DNA from: Arsenicibacter rosenii
Lineage (GTDB): Bacteria; Bacteroidota; Bacteroidia; Cytophagales; Spirosomataceae
Assembly (NCBI RefSeq): GCF_001870735.1
Contig: NZ_MORL01000001.1
Span: forward strand, 496,001 to 560,000
DNA length: 64,000 bases
Reading direction: 5' to 3'
The notes under the pieces are model-generated. The model saw only the letters and a list, made by a program, of their open reading frames with translations. It did not search any database and was not told where the DNA came from. A program made the translations under genes and the position numbers. Position 1 is the stretch's first letter; each line of letters begins with the position of its first letter. This document shows positions 45,458 through 56,343 of the stretch, in pieces.

Positions 45458-48112
45458 TTATCGGTTTCTCGGCCGGCCACCGCCCTGACCACCGGTTGTA
45501 CCCTGGCCTTGTTGAGGCGTGCCTCCGTTATCTCCGCCACCGTCGCCTTTGACGTCGTCGTTGTTAACGGATTTTTTCTTGCGACCACCGAAGCCCTGGC
45601 CATCCATGCTCATTTTTCCGAAGCGGTAGCTAAAGTTTACCCGCACACCGGCGTTGTAGAAACTGGTCAGACTCGACTGGGTAAAGGTTGCTGAAGCTAA
45701 CTCAGTACGGACCTTAAATGGATGGTTGAAAAAGTTTTCACCTGATATACCGATACTACCCCGTTTGCTGGCAAATTCTTTTTTCACTCCAAGACTATAG
45801 AACGCAAAGCTCCCCTGCGTACCCTGAAGCTGAACCTGCCGGCCTCTGGCAAAACCGAATCCCTGAATACCCCAGCCGTTTTTAAGGGTAACATTAGTAA
45901 AAATCCGCCCTGAAATAACAAAGCCGGAATTGCTCGATTTAAGCGATGGATTCGGACTGTTATTTGTCAGGAAGGTATAATAAGCATCAAACCCGCCACC
46001 GATCTGCCACTTCGACAAGATGGTTGCATTTCCAAACAGGTTAAGACCATACGACTCCTGCTGACCAATGTTATAGTAAGTTGTCCGGATGACCTGTTGC
46101 AGTACCGGATTTACCACATCACCGGTTCTGATCGTGTCGGTCGTCCGGACACTTTCAATGGAGTTGCCGGTAAACCGTGCAAACAAGGAACCGTTCAGGT
46201 AAACGCTTTTAATGTACGTACTGGTGCTGAATTCAAAATTGTCCGTGAGCTCAGGCCGTAGGTTTGGGTTCCCCTGGGTAATGTTCGTTGGGTTCGACGC
46301 ATTCACGTTCGGGTTCAGGAACTGAATACCCGGACGTTGGAGCCGTCGGTTATACGCCAGCTTAATGGTCTTACCACCTTTGAGGGCTTTTGAAATGTTA
46401 ATGCTTGGCACCAGGTTCCCATAATCAGGTACACTCACTGCCGGTTGGCTGGTTGAGGTCCGCGACGTAAAGTCGGCATTAATGAATGTGTATTCATATC
46501 GGGCTCCCGCCTTAATGGTGTATTTGCTCTTTGTTGAATAAGTGTAAGAGAGGTACGTAGCTGCGACGTTCTGATCGTAGTTTAACGTGTTTGCCGGACG
46601 CACATCACTGTTGATCGGATTGAAGGCACCGCTCGCACCGGATGCTGAATAGTACTTAAAGTCGCTGTTTACCTGCCGGAAAATCCCTTTTCCGCCAAAT
46701 TCAAGCATTTGGTTTTCTTTAACCGGCGTCTGATAATCGGCCTGAACCGTTGTCTCCTGATTATAGCTCAGGTTCTCATTCTTCTCCCGGCTTGTAATTG
46801 TCTCCATGTCTACATTATTTAAAATGTTGGCAATGAAGTTGTTGGTCCGGTTGTTGCGGCTATATTGGGTCAGAATACTGAACTCCTGCTGTGGTTTACT
46901 GAATGTCTTGGTAAAGTCAACGTTCACATCGACCGTACCCGAGTAATCCTGCACATTTACGTCACGAATACCCAGCGTGCCGGTGGCGCCGCCTGGTAAG
47001 AAGGTACGCGTGGTCAGCTTATCCTGAAATGAGTTGTTGTTTCGTAAGCCATAGCGTACGCTCGCCGTGATCGCTGTATTTTTGTTCAGGTCATAATCCC
47101 AGCCTAGCTGATACTGGCCAAACATCCCGTTGCTCCGTGTATCGGCCGATTGGACAGTCCGTGAGGTTGACCCACTGCTGTTCCGGACAGTCTGATCATT
47201 CTGGTAGGAACCGACTACATTATAGTTTGCCCGGCCGAAGCCACTGAGTGAGAAGCCCATCTTACCGGTACGCAGGTTACCATTCAGACCAAGGTTTGCC
47301 CCACGGTTGCCGACACCGGCATCGGTGTTGAGGGTGAATCCCTGCAATGTGTTTTTCTTCGTGACAATATTGATGATGCCGGCAGAACCCTCGGCGTCAT
47401 ATTTCGCCGACGGGCTCGTGATCACTTCTACCGACTTAATCATATCGGCCGGAATTTGCTTGAGCGCATCGGCAACACTGCTCGCCACAATGGTCGAAGG
47501 TTTGTTATTGATCAATACCCGCACGTTGGAACTCCCCCGCAGGCTGACGTTACCGTCAAGATCGACCGAGAGCATCGGGACTTTCCGCATCACATCGGTG
47601 GCATCGCCCCCTTTACTGGTAATGTCCTTGTCGGCGTTATAGACCAGCCGGTCCACTTTTTCTTCGACCAGAGCGGCCTGCCCGGTAACGGTAACCTCAT
47701 TGAGGGTACGCACTTCCGGAGAAACCAGAATTTTTCCCAGGTTTATGTCTTGCCGCCGTCCGTCAATAGTCACGGATGGGATAGCCTTATTTTTATAGCC
47801 GACGAATGAGACCAGGACGCGGAACGTACCCGTCGGAACTTTGCTCATGGTAAACTGTCCTTTCTCGTCGCAGACCGTTCCGTCAATCGGCCGGTTCGTA
47901 GCCGGATCGATCAGGGCAATACTGGCAAATTCAACGGGTTTGTTGGTTGTTGAATCAATAACGATTCCGGAGATTTTTGCATTGCCTTTCGGAGCGTTGT
48001 CAGATGCCGTACCAGGGATAACCGGTACGGGCTGGCTTTGTCCGCCGAGAGGAATCTGGGCAAATGCCGTGGTGGCAGAACTGAGTAGTAAAAAAAGTAA
48101 TGTGTTTTTCAT
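45458..48112 (-). CDS. Outer-membrane beta-barrel protein, TonB-receptor-like with CarboxypepD regulatory domain
   Basis: About 884 residues. Signal peptide MKNTLLFLLLSSATTAFA; a GTG/ATG three codons upstream (to 48121) is an alternative start. After the signal comes a carboxypeptidase-regulatory-like beta domain (KISGIVIDSTTNKPVEFASI), a plug-like segment (VEKVDRLVYNADKDITSKG, DMIKSVEVITSPSAKYDAEG) and a long beta barrel of the OMP_b-brl_3 kind. The tail is Gly-rich, with basic end GGGRPRNR. It probably transports or binds an unknown ligand. It lacks a SusD partner next to it. Confidence 0.85.
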   Translation of the reverse strand: MKNTLLFLLLSSATTAFAQIPLGGQSQPVPVIPGTASDNAPKGNAKISGIVIDSTTNKPVEFASIALIDPATNRPIDGTVCDEKGQFTMSKVPTGTFRVLVSFVGYKNKAIPSVTIDGRRQDINLGKILVSPEVRTLNEVTVTGQAALVEEKVDRLVYNADKDITSKGGDATDVMRKVPMLSVDLDGNVSLRGSSNVRVLINNKPSTIVASSVADALKQIPADMIKSVEVITSPSAKYDAEGSAGIINIVTKKNTLQGFTLNTDAGVGNRGANLGLNGNLRTGKMGFSLSGFGRANYNVVGSYQNDQTVRNSSGSTSRTVQSADTRSNGMFGQYQLGWDYDLNKNTAITASVRYGLRNNNSFQDKLTTRTFLPGGATGTLGIRDVNVQDYSGTVDVNVDFTKTFSKPQQEFSILTQYSRNNRTNNFIANILNNVDMETITSREKNENLSYNQETTVQADYQTPVKENQMLEFGGKGIFRQVNSDFKYYSASGASGAFNPINSDVRPANTLNYDQNVAATYLSYTYSTKSKYTIKAGARYEYTFINADFTSRTSTSQPAVSVPDYGNLVPSINISKALKGGKTIKLAYNRRLQRPGIQFLNPNVNASNPTNITQGNPNLRPELTDNFEFSTSTYIKSVYLNGSLFARFTGNSIESVRTTDTIRTGDVVNPVLQQVIRTTYYNIGQQESYGLNLFGNATILSKWQIGGGFDAYYTFLTNNSPNPSLKSSNSGFVISGRIFTNVTLKNGWGIQGFGFARGRQVQLQGTQGSFAFYSLGVKKEFASKRGSIGISGENFFNHPFKVRTELASATFTQSSLTSFYNAGVRVNFSYRFGKMSMDGQGFGGRKKKSVNNDDVKGDGGGDNGGTPQQGQGTTGGQGGGRPRNR

Positions 48113-48260
48113 GACGACCATAGGCCAGCTGCTTGCAATAACTATATGTGTGTTCTATACCTATACTTTATAAACGTGGTTACGGGTTGTTAGTTAGAAA
48201 ATAAGCGCGTATAATCGACAAACTGCCGGATTCTCCCGGCGAATGGTCGGTATGATTCGT

Positions 48261-49013
48261 TTACTCGTGAAAGAGTTCCGCTTTACCGGCAAGCTCCGGG
48301 TAAGACGAAGGGGCCATGATCTCAGCTACATCCGTCGGCTCACTGCGGGATGTGATCCGTTTGCTGATGCTATGGCTGTGCATTTTTGAGACCGGATACT
48401 GACGGGCTAACAGGGTAAGACAGTCTGCTTCGGACAGGTTTCCGTGGAGCCAGCTCTCTTCTTCATCCGGAGTGAGCAGACAGGGCATCCGTTCTTTTGA
48501 ATTATGAATAGCAGCCATGAGCGGATTGGCCGCTGTTGTCAGCATGCTGTACGTATTGACAACTTCACCGGTCTCCGGATCAGCCCACTCGTCCCAGATT
48601 CCGGCAAAGGAGAAGATGGGTTGCTCTTTGGAGTGGATATAAAACGGGAATTTCTTCTTACCGATGGTATGCCATTCGTAAAAACCGGTTGCGGGGATCA
48701 GGCAACGTCTGCCAGCCTGGATGGCGCCCCGGAATGATGGCTTTTCGAAGATACTTTCCGATCGGGCATTGATGGTTTTTGCCCGGATAGCATCCGCATC
48801 GGTACGGCTCTTGACCCATTTCGGGATCATCCCCCAGTGAAAAAACTGAATCAGATCCGGTTGCTGCCTGGTAATGACGGGACTGGGAGTAAACTGATAG
48901 GCATTGATATGGTAACGCGGCAGGTCATCCTTTTTTTCAGGCTGCCTTATTTTTGCCTTGTATTTTTCTTCCAGTTGAGCGGCCTGCACGGCAAGGGCAT
49001 AATGATAACACAT
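48261..49013 (-). CDS. SRAP family (YedK/HMCES) SOS-response-associated protease
   Basis: A 250-residue SRAP protein. Starts MCYHYA; after Met removal Cys2 forms the thiazolidine crosslink with abasic sites in single-stranded DNA. Conserved segments are seen: NARSESI, CLIPATGFYEW, PFYIHSKEQPIFSFAGIWDEW and a C-terminal HSISKRITS. It shields abasic sites during replication. No LexA-like box was searched for in detail. Convergent with nothing on its 3' side; the next gene, 140 bp away, is also on the minus strand. Confidence 0.93.
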   Translation of the reverse strand: MCYHYALAVQAAQLEEKYKAKIRQPEKKDDLPRYHINAYQFTPSPVITRQQPDLIQFFHWGMIPKWVKSRTDADAIRAKTINARSESIFEKPSFRGAIQAGRRCLIPATGFYEWHTIGKKKFPFYIHSKEQPIFSFAGIWDEWADPETGEVVNTYSMLTTAANPLMAAIHNSKERMPCLLTPDEEESWLHGNLSEADCLTLLARQYPVSKMHSHSISKRITSRSEPTDVAEIMAPSSYPELAGKAELFHE

Positions 49014-49127
49014 GTTCAGTCGGATTAGCTTGGGTAGTCGGAAAAGTTTGAGTAGTTTGTCACGTAAACTGTCGGAGCAGTTCCTGCTGATTAGATAACA
49101 ACAGACAGTGGTCGTTAAGTTACGTCA

Positions 49128-51074
49128 ATGAGGCCATTTAATAAGTTACGGGTAAAACAGTGGATGACGGGGATTGTCCCGGGCGTTTTGATGAGCATGC
49201 CTGTACAGGCTCAGTTTCTGTTTTCGCCTGAAAAACCGGTTGCCGGTCAACCCGTTTCCATTACCTATACGCCCAAAGGGACCGTACTCGAAAAGGAAGA
49301 GGCAATAACTGCGTCGTTTCTGCGCTATGGCCTGCCAGCGTATATGTATGCCAGCCGGACAAAATTGATCCCAATGGTCCGGCAAGGCGAAGTCTTTGTC
49401 GGGGAAATACCGGCGAGCCACGGTCGGGATAGTGTATTGACTACCGGTATGGTGCTGGCTTTCAGAGGGAAGCAGAATCAAGCCGCCGTTGACCACAACC
49501 GTAACCGGCTCTATACGGTACCGGTCCATGATCCGGTCAGCGGCAGCCCGGTCCGGCATGCTGTCGGCGGACTGGCTACGGTGCATACCCGGACCAGCTT
49601 TTTGTACGATCTGGGGGCCAAGGCCGATCCCGTATATACCATTGCCTTGTATGAGCAGGAAATGGATTGTCATCCGGATACCCGTCCGGTATATTGGGCT
49701 GATCAGCTGACGGCAATCCTCAAACAAAAAAAGCCGGGATTTGCCTTGCGGGTGAAAACGGGGATTGAAGCCTATCTGTCAGCACGTCCGGGCGGCGGGT
49801 CAGTCGAGGAACTGACGAAAGCGTGTCAGCTCTACGAACAACTGGGTGTGGCGGCCGATCTCAAACGATGTAAAGACCGGTTGCTGGCGGCTGATACAAA
49901 AGGTATTCCGGCGCAGGTGCAGCGGCTGGAAGCGTTGCAGCGGACAGCAACGCTGGCTGATAAGCAACAACAGTATCTGGCTTTTGAGAAAGACTTTCCC
50001 GCATCAACGATGCTCCGGCGCGCTGCCGATGCGGTTATCGACGGCTTCCGCGTGGCCCGTGACGGCAAGGCCATTGCCGAATTCATAGGTCAACGCCCGA
50101 AGTTATTCACCGATCCGGCCGAACTGGATGATCTGGCGAATCAGGTCAAAGCCTATCCGAATGGCTTACCACCGGCGGAGTGGCTGGCCAAACAGGCTGC
50201 CCAACTGGCAAAGACGCAACCTAAACCGGCCCGTTTTACCGGCGACTGGGAGGCTAACCGGCAAATGCTTTACCGGCAATGCATGACAACGTATGCCGTG
50301 ATCGTTACCGATCAGCAGCGTTTTGACGAGGGCTATCTGCTTGGTAAAGAAGCTATTGATGTAGAAAATCCCTTTCAGACTGATCCGGTAGCGAATGAGG
50401 TGCTGGTGCGTTGTGCGTTGAAAACGGGCCGGCCGGATGAGGCCCGTCAGATAGGGGAGTCGGCGGTGCAGTCAGGCACGGGGACGCCGTTTATTAAAAC
50501 GACCTTACGCGATTTTTATGTACAGGCACAAAAATCCGATACCGGATTTGCAGCGTACTGGACAGAACTGGAGGCACCCTTTAAGAAAAAGCAGCGTGAC
50601 CTCTTGCGCAATACACTGATCAATGTGCCGGCCCCGGCGTTCTCCGTTCGGGATGCGAAAGGGAATGTGTTTTCGCTGGCGAGCCTGAAAGGGAAGATTG
50701 TGGTCGTTGATTTCTGGGCGACCTGGTGTGGTCCGTGTGTCGCCTTATTCCCGGCCATGAACCGGGCACAGGCTGCGCAGAAGGGGAACCCGAATGTGAA
50801 ATTTCTGTTCGTAAACAGTCGGGAGGGTAATGCCGATGTGGGTACGATGGCGCGGAAAGCGCAGGCCTTCATGCAGAATAAATCCTATAATTTTACAGTG
50901 CCGCTGGATCCGGGCAACCGCATGTCTTCCGCGTTCGGCGTGCAGGGAATTCCAATGAAGTTTATCATAGACCAGCAGGGGAATATCCGCTACCGGTCAC
51001 TGGGCTATGAAGGAAATCCGACAAAAGTAGTAGATGAGATTTCTGCGATTATTGAGGCGCTGAGTGTGGAGTAA
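49128..51074 (+). CDS. TlpA-family thioredoxin-like protein with large N-terminal domain
   Basis: A 648-residue exported protein (signal peptide ends about PVQAQ). Residues about 500-640 are a TlpA/ResA-like thioredoxin domain: VPAPAFSVRDAKGNVFSLAS then DFWATWCGPC (Cys534 and Cys537), and GIPMKFIIDQQGN with the cis-Pro region. The first 490 residues include helical segments typical of Bacteroidota 'redoxin with N-terminal extension' proteins; their ligand is unknown. Role: periplasmic disulfide reduction or cytochrome/envelope quality control. Ends at a strong bidirectional terminator. Confidence 0.88.
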   Translation: MRPFNKLRVKQWMTGIVPGVLMSMPVQAQFLFSPEKPVAGQPVSITYTPKGTVLEKEEAITASFLRYGLPAYMYASRTKLIPMVRQGEVFVGEIPASHGRDSVLTTGMVLAFRGKQNQAAVDHNRNRLYTVPVHDPVSGSPVRHAVGGLATVHTRTSFLYDLGAKADPVYTIALYEQEMDCHPDTRPVYWADQLTAILKQKKPGFALRVKTGIEAYLSARPGGGSVEELTKACQLYEQLGVAADLKRCKDRLLAADTKGIPAQVQRLEALQRTATLADKQQQYLAFEKDFPASTMLRRAADAVIDGFRVARDGKAIAEFIGQRPKLFTDPAELDDLANQVKAYPNGLPPAEWLAKQAAQLAKTQPKPARFTGDWEANRQMLYRQCMTTYAVIVTDQQRFDEGYLLGKEAIDVENPFQTDPVANEVLVRCALKTGRPDEARQIGESAVQSGTGTPFIKTTLRDFYVQAQKSDTGFAAYWTELEAPFKKKQRDLLRNTLINVPAPAFSVRDAKGNVFSLASLKGKIVVVDFWATWCGPCVALFPAMNRAQAAQKGNPNVKFLFVNSREGNADVGTMARKAQAFMQNKSYNFTVPLDPGNRMSSAFGVQGIPMKFIIDQQGNIRYRSLGYEGNPTKVVDEISAIIEALSVE

Positions 51075-51120
51075 AAATAAAAGAGCCCTCAACCGGAAAG
51101 TTGAGGGCTCTTTTATTTTT
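51073..51120. terminator. Bidirectional terminator with 21-bp perfect arms
   Basis: Arms 51073-51093 and 51100-51120 are exact complements around loop CGGAAA, with core GAGCCCTCAAC/GTTGAGGGCTC and AAAAATAAAA/TTTTATTTTT flanks. It ends the TlpA-like gene and the convergent rpoD. Confidence 0.95.
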
Positions 51121-51130
51121 ACCAGGGATA

Positions 51131-51994
51131 TTAGCCCAGATACGTTTTCAGCGCTTTGGAGCGGGACGTATGACGCAGGCGGCGGATGGCTTTCTCCTTA
51201 ATCTGACGAACGCGTTCGCGGGTCAGGTTAAATTTCTCGCCAATCTCTTCCAGTGTCATCGCATGCTCGCCGTTCAGACCGAAGTACAACGTAATCACAT
51301 CGGCTTCACGCTGCGTCAGCGTCGACAGGGCCCGCTGTACTTCCTTACGCAGTGAGTCATTGATCAGGCCGGAGTCCGGCTTATCTTCACCATCGTTTTC
51401 GAGTACATCGAGCAGGCTGTTTTCTTCACCCTGCACAAACGGGGCATCCATTGATACGTGACGACCTGAGATTTTCAGGGTATCAACGACTTCGGCCGGG
51501 GTAATGTCCAGCACAGCAGCCAGTTCTTCCGGTGATGGCTCACGTTCAAATTTCTGCTCCAGATCAGAGAAGGTCTTTGAGATTTTGTTCAGCGAGCCTA
51601 CACGGTTAAGCGGCAGACGAACAATACGGGACTGCTCAGCCAGTGCCTGAAGAATCGACTGACGAATCCACCAAACGGCGTACGAAATAAATTTAAAACC
51701 ACGGGTTTCATCAAAACGCTGTGCTGCCTTGATCAGACCAAGGTTACCCTCATTGATCAAATCACCCAGTGACAAACCCTGGTTTTGATATTGTTTAGCT
51801 ACCGAGACAACGAAGCGAAGGTTGGCTTTCGTTAACCGCTCAAGTGACAGTTGGTCTCCCTCACGGATTTTCTGTGCCAGAATCACCTCCTCGTCAGGAG
51901 TGAGCAGATCCACTTTACCAATTTCCTGTAAGTACTTGTCTAGCGACTGGCTCTCACGGTTGGTAATCTGCTTTGATATTTTTAGCTGCCTCAT
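51131..51994 (-). CDS. rpoD: Primary RNA polymerase sigma factor (sigma-A/RpoD), short Bacteroidota form
   Basis: A 287-residue sigma-70. It starts [10 protein letters not shown] and goes straight into region 1.2 ([20 protein letters not shown]); region 1.1 is absent, as in Bacteroidota. Region 2 has [40 protein letters not shown] and [16 protein letters not shown]; region 4 has [20 protein letters not shown]. It recognises TTG/TAnnTTTG promoters such as that of the tRNA gene in this window. Confidence 0.96.
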   Translation of the reverse strand: MRQLKISKQITNRESQSLDKYLQEIGKVDLLTPDEEVILAQKIREGDQLSLERLTKANLRFVVSVAKQYQNQGLSLGDLINEGNLGLIKAAQRFDETRGFKFISYAVWWIRQSILQALAEQSRIVRLPLNRVGSLNKISKTFSDLEQKFEREPSPEELAAVLDITPAEVVDTLKISGRHVSMDAPFVQGEENSLLDVLENDGEDKPDSGLINDSLRKEVQRALSTLTQREADVITLYFGLNGEHAMTLEEIGEKFNLTRERVRQIKEKAIRRLRHTSRSKALKTYLG

Positions 51995-52069
51995 GGTACG
52001 AGAATTCGGGTGTTATGGGTAGATAACGTTAAATTTAGACGTTTGATTACACGAAAAAGTAACAAATCC

Positions 52070-54196
52070 CTATGGATTTTTGTTCGCCGGCTTCGGTAAG
52101 AGGACCTTACGAGATAAGCGGTATTTACCTGTCTTTTTATCAATGTCAATCAACTTAACCCGTACTTCTTCTCCAACTTCCAGCACCCCTTCCATCGCCT
52201 CCAGACGCTCCCACTTAATCTCGGAAATGTGCAATAAACCGTCTTTATTCGGCAGGAACTCAACAAACGCTCCGAACGGCATAATTGTTTTTACTTTACC
52301 GTCGTAGATTTCACCGATTTCCGGAATGGCAACAATACCTTTTACGCGGGAGATCGCCTTGTCCATACCTTCCTTGTTGGTGGCGAAGATACTTACATAA
52401 CCGGCGTTGTCTTTCTCCTCAATAACAATCGTCGTACCTGATTCTTTCTGAATTTCCTGTACCACTTTACCGCCTGGCCCGATAACGGCACCAATCTGGC
52501 TCTGTTCAATCTTGATCACATGGGCCCGTGGTGCATGTGGCTTCAGATCATCACGTACTTCACTGATGGCCTTCTTCATTTCGCCCAGAATGTGAAGACG
52601 ACCGGCACGCGCCTGTTCCAGCGCCTGCTCCAGTACTTCGTACGACAAGCCGTTTACCTTCATGTCCATCTGACAGGCGGTAATGCCTTGTTCGGTTCCG
52701 GTTACTTTGAAGTCCATATCGCCAAGATGATCTTCGTCACCCAGGATGTCCGACAGAACGGCGTATTTTTCCGAGTCGGTAATCAGACCCATCGCAATAC
52801 CGGCTACCGGTGCTTTAATCTTCACCCCCGCATCCATCAGGGCCATCGTACCGGCACAAACTGTCGCCATTGACGACGACCCGTTTGATTCGAGGATGTC
52901 GGAAACGATACGGATAGTGTACGGGTTATCTGCGTCAGGCGGTAATACCTTTTTCAACGCACGGTGTGCCAGGTTCCCGTGACCTACTTCGCGACGGCCG
53001 GGCCCGCGGTTAGGCTTCACCTCACCGGTTGAGAAACCAGGGAAGTTATAGTGCAGCAGGAATTTGGAATATCCCTGGAACATAGCCTGATCCACAATCT
53101 GCTCGTCCATTTTCGTACCCAGCGTAACAGTTGTCAGAGACTGCGTTTCGCCACGGGTAAACAGGGATGAGCCATGCGCACGTGGCAGAACATCGGCTTC
53201 GCAGACAATCGGGCGAATCTGATCCAGTACGCGGCCATCCAGACGATAGCGCTCGTCGAGCACTAACCGGCGTGAGGCTTCCCAAACCAGATCATTGAAA
53301 TATGTTTTGACCAGTGTTTTATTTACGTCAGCATCTTCCGCAAACGTCTCCAGGTATTCGTTCAGAATAGCTTTGAAGGCATCGCTGCGCAGCTTTTTAA
53401 CCGTCTGTTTCTGACGGGCTGCCTCATAAATCTTATCGTAGCAATAAGCACGAACTGCCACCCGCAACTCTTCGTCGTGGGTTTCGTGGCTGTAGGTACG
53501 CTTTTCGGTTTTACCGACTTTCGCTTCCAGTTCTTTCTGGGCCTGGCACTGTAGCTTGATTACCTCGTGGGCGACTTTCAGGGCTTCCAGTACTTCGGCT
53601 TCAGAACACTCGTTCATTTCGCCTTCCACCATACAGATATCCTGCTCCGTGGCACCAACAATCAGATCGAGTGATGCACGCTCAAGTTCTGAAATTAACG
53701 GGTTGATCTTGTATTCGCCGTCGATTTTGGCCACGCGAACTTCAGAGATCGGGCCGTTGAACGGAATGTCTGACACTGCCAGGGCCGCAGATGCTGCCAG
53801 GGCCGCCAGCGCATCCGGTAAAACCTGTGGGTCTGCCGAGATCAGGGTAATCATAACCTGCGTATCGGCATGATAATCCTCAGGGAAGATCGGGCGCAGG
53901 GCACGGTCGACCAGACGGCTGATCAGCACTTCATGATCAGACAGTTTCCCTTCGCGACGCTGAAAGCTCCCCGGAATCCGGCCTGCTGACGCAAATTTCT
54001 CCTGATAATCAACCGATAATGGCAAAAAGTCAACGCCCTCTTTAGCTTCTTTGCTGGATACTACGGTGGCTAGCAACATAGTATCGCCCAGACGGACAAC
54101 AACGGCACCATCAGCCTGACGGGCTAATTTGCCGGTTTCGATGGTAATCTCACGTCCGTCGGGAAGAGGAACAGACTGGGTGGTGATTTGAAACAT
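52070..54196 (-). CDS. pnp: Polyribonucleotide nucleotidyltransferase (PNPase)
   Basis: A 708-residue 3'-5' phosphorolytic RNase. Two RNase PH-like cores ([39 protein letters not shown]), helical linker, KH domain ([20 protein letters not shown]) and S1 domain ([32 protein letters not shown]). Normal length. Follows rpsO as in many bacteria; a 181-bp gap with an rpsO terminator separates them. Confidence 0.97.
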   Translation of the reverse strand: MFQITTQSVPLPDGREITIETGKLARQADGAVVVRLGDTMLLATVVSSKEAKEGVDFLPLSVDYQEKFASAGRIPGSFQRREGKLSDHEVLISRLVDRALRPIFPEDYHADTQVMITLISADPQVLPDALAALAASAALAVSDIPFNGPISEVRVAKIDGEYKINPLISELERASLDLIVGATEQDICMVEGEMNECSEAEVLEALKVAHEVIKLQCQAQKELEAKVGKTEKRTYSHETHDEELRVAVRAYCYDKIYEAARQKQTVKKLRSDAFKAILNEYLETFAEDADVNKTLVKTYFNDLVWEASRRLVLDERYRLDGRVLDQIRPIVCEADVLPRAHGSSLFTRGETQSLTTVTLGTKMDEQIVDQAMFQGYSKFLLHYNFPGFSTGEVKPNRGPGRREVGHGNLAHRALKKVLPPDADNPYTIRIVSDILESNGSSSMATVCAGTMALMDAGVKIKAPVAGIAMGLITDSEKYAVLSDILGDEDHLGDMDFKVTGTEQGITACQMDMKVNGLSYEVLEQALEQARAGRLHILGEMKKAISEVRDDLKPHAPRAHVIKIEQSQIGAVIGPGGKVVQEIQKESGTTIVIEEKDNAGYVSIFATNKEGMDKAISRVKGIVAIPEIGEIYDGKVKTIMPFGAFVEFLPNKDGLLHISEIKWERLEAMEGVLEVGEEVRVKLIDIDKKTGKYRLSRKVLLPKPANKNP

Positions 54197-54328
54197 ATTC
54201 GTAGAAAACGCGCTACAACAGCTTTAAAACCTCTAAAATGACTTCTCCGGCCGCTTTACCGCTTAAAAATTATTAAATGGAATTACTTAAGTTCAGGCTT
54301 CCGGAAAGGAATACCTACTCATAACAAA

Positions 54329-54369
54329 GCAAAAAATCAGGGAATCTACCATTGGCAAATTCCCTGATT
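54329..54369 (-). terminator. Intrinsic terminator/attenuator after rpsO
   Basis: On the minus strand AATCAGGGAAT pairs with ATTCCCTGATT (positions 54359-54369 and 54335-54345) and is followed by TTTTTT. It lies between rpsO and pnp, so pnp needs read-through or its own promoter. Confidence 0.8.
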
Positions 54370-54377
54370 GTGTATAC

Positions 54378-54653
54378 TTACTTCCGGATGCCCAGTTGAG
54401 CAATAATCGCCCGGTAGCGAGTAATGTCTTTTTTTGCGAGGTAATCGAGCAGATGGCGACGCTTACCTACCAGTTTAAGCAGCCCTTGACGAGTACCGTA
54501 ATCATGCTTGTGCACTTTCAGGTGCTCTGTCAGGTGAGCAATCCGGTATGTAAACAGCGCGATCTGAGATTCCGCCGAACCAGTGTCTTCCGGACTTTTC
54601 TTGAAACCCTGGTTAGCAAAAATTTCCTGCTTTTTGTCGTTCGTTAAATACAT
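54378..54653 (-). CDS. rpsO: 30S ribosomal protein S15
   Basis: A 91-residue S15 with conserved [41 protein letters not shown] and [17 protein letters not shown]. It binds 16S rRNA. It leads the rpsO-pnp pair; S15 autocontrol through its own leader is known in other bacteria but no structure was confirmed here. Confidence 0.97.
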   Translation of the reverse strand: MYLTNDKKQEIFANQGFKKSPEDTGSAESQIALFTYRIAHLTEHLKVHKHDYGTRQGLLKLVGKRRHLLDYLAKKDITRYRAIIAQLGIRK

Positions 54654-54694
54654 CGTCAGACAGCGTTTAGTTTACTGAAAAAATTTAGAAAACG

Positions 54695-54702
54695 CAAAGG
54701 TA
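54695..54702 (-). promoter_or_regulatory. rpsO: -7 box of the rpsO promoter
   Basis: TACCTTTG on the minus strand matches TAnnTTTG and lies about 42 bp upstream of the rpsO start. The nearest TTG upstream has a spacing of 23, longer than usual. Confidence 0.55.
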
Positions 54703-54768
54703 CGTAAAATTTAATTAAAATGATACAATAACCCCGTTTTTATTGACGGCTAGTGCATCCGGAGCCGG

Positions 54769-56256
54769 TCAGGCCATTTGTGTTTTCCGGCGCATGCGCC
54801 ATTCCGTAACCCGCTTCCGGAACCGATCCCAGGCGATGATATAAACATCCTTATCAAAGATGCGTGAATCGTGACGGGCCTGCCGCATGAAATAAAGCCC
54901 TACCGGCAGCAGGAGCGCATTCGGTAACCAGGCCCCGATGGGTACCCAGACCACGCCGTCCTTCGCCAGCTTATCGCCGTTGATTGTCAGTACATACAGC
55001 AGAACGAAGAAGACGATGGAGACCAGTACCGGTAAACCAAAGCCGCCCTTTTTGATGATGGCTCCCAGCGGCGCACCGATCAGAAACAGGACAAAGCAGG
55101 AAAGGGCCTGGGTAAATTTATGGTGACTTTCGAGTTCGTATTTATAGACCGCTTTTTGTTTCTCGGTCAGATAGGTAATGTTAGACGAGGCATAGCTCAG
55201 CACACTCTGCGCCTGGTTGAGGGCGGCCTGTGCCAGGTCAAACGGTACCGCGCGGTTTTTCGCCAGCAGCGAATCCACCCATTTCCCGCCTTTCAGCGGT
55301 TCTTTACCCGGCATCACCGCTGAGTTTGGCTTAAACTGGTAGTTGTAATACTGTTTGGAGGTGGTTGACACGCTGAGGCTGGTACTTTTCAGGTCTTTTT
55401 TCAGCGAATCGGTGGTATGTGTCAGTTCGCCGAGGTTTTTCATAAACTCGTGGTATTCGAACTGCTGTTCGTCGGTACGTTTCAGCCCGAAGGATTCAAG
55501 CCCGATGATCAGTTTGTAGTGATTAAACCCGTTTCGGATAAACTGAGTGGGTTTTGTTCCGGTGTTGATATACGCCGGACTACGGCCATCCGCATATTCC
55601 TGGTAGTCGTTGCCGTGGTATAGTTCAAAAACGAGATAGGAGTTATCCTGAGCCGTGTACATCTTACCCGAATCGGCCAGGATCACCTCGCGGTTGCCCG
55701 TTTCCATGCCCGACGTCGAGTGTTTGTAAATAACCAGCCCTTTGAGCGAGACGCCGTCCTTGGCTTTTTTATCGACCTTAATGCTGTAGCCCGGCAGGTC
55801 ATTGTAAAAAATACCTTCCTTCAGGTTCAGGGTTGCTTTGGCCGTACGGATGTCGTACAGCAAACTGTAGCCTTTAAGGTTGGCCCAGGGCGAGACATAG
55901 TTGTTGAACCAGAATGAAAAAAAACTGATCAGCACGGCTACGATCAGCAGCGGGCGCATGGCGCGGGTCAGGGAAATACCCGCGCTTTTCATGGCTGTCA
56001 GCTCAAAAAACTCGCCCAGGTTGCCATAGGTCATCAGCGACGACAGCAGGGTGGCCAACGGGAGCGCAGTAGGAATGGTTAGTAGTGAGAAGAAAAATAA
56101 CAGGCGGCCAAACGTGGCCAGTGTAATATCCTTAGAAACAAAGTCGTCAATATAAAACATCAGGAGCCGTGTGAGGAAAATAAAGATGACCACACACAGG
56201 GTCAGGACAAACGGCCCCCAAAACGAGGTTAAAATCAGTTTATCAATTCGTTTCAT
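54769..56256 (-). CDS. LptF/LptG-family permease
   Basis: A 495-residue inner-membrane protein of the YjgP/YjgQ family, part of the LptB2FG transporter that extracts lipopolysaccharide. N-terminal helices (DKLILTSFWGPFVLTLCVVIF; LLFFFSLLTIPTALPLATLL), the conserved GELFELTAMKSAG-like segment (here GNLGEFFELTAMKSAGISL), a large periplasmic beta-jellyroll (about 130-370) and C-terminal helices (GAPLGAIIKKGGFGLPVLVS). LptF and LptG cannot be separated here. No lptB or second permease lies nearby. Confidence 0.92.
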   Translation of the reverse strand: MKRIDKLILTSFWGPFVLTLCVVIFIFLTRLLMFYIDDFVSKDITLATFGRLLFFFSLLTIPTALPLATLLSSLMTYGNLGEFFELTAMKSAGISLTRAMRPLLIVAVLISFFSFWFNNYVSPWANLKGYSLLYDIRTAKATLNLKEGIFYNDLPGYSIKVDKKAKDGVSLKGLVIYKHSTSGMETGNREVILADSGKMYTAQDNSYLVFELYHGNDYQEYADGRSPAYINTGTKPTQFIRNGFNHYKLIIGLESFGLKRTDEQQFEYHEFMKNLGELTHTTDSLKKDLKSTSLSVSTTSKQYYNYQFKPNSAVMPGKEPLKGGKWVDSLLAKNRAVPFDLAQAALNQAQSVLSYASSNITYLTEKQKAVYKYELESHHKFTQALSCFVLFLIGAPLGAIIKKGGFGLPVLVSIVFFVLLYVLTINGDKLAKDGVVWVPIGAWLPNALLLPVGLYFMRQARHDSRIFDKDVYIIAWDRFRKRVTEWRMRRKTQMA

Positions 56257-56343
56257 GCGTAAATGTATAATGGATAGTGTACAGTGTAACGAGCGGAATG
56301 CTTAAAAAACGTTAACAAAGACAGTATGCATTATTCACATCGG

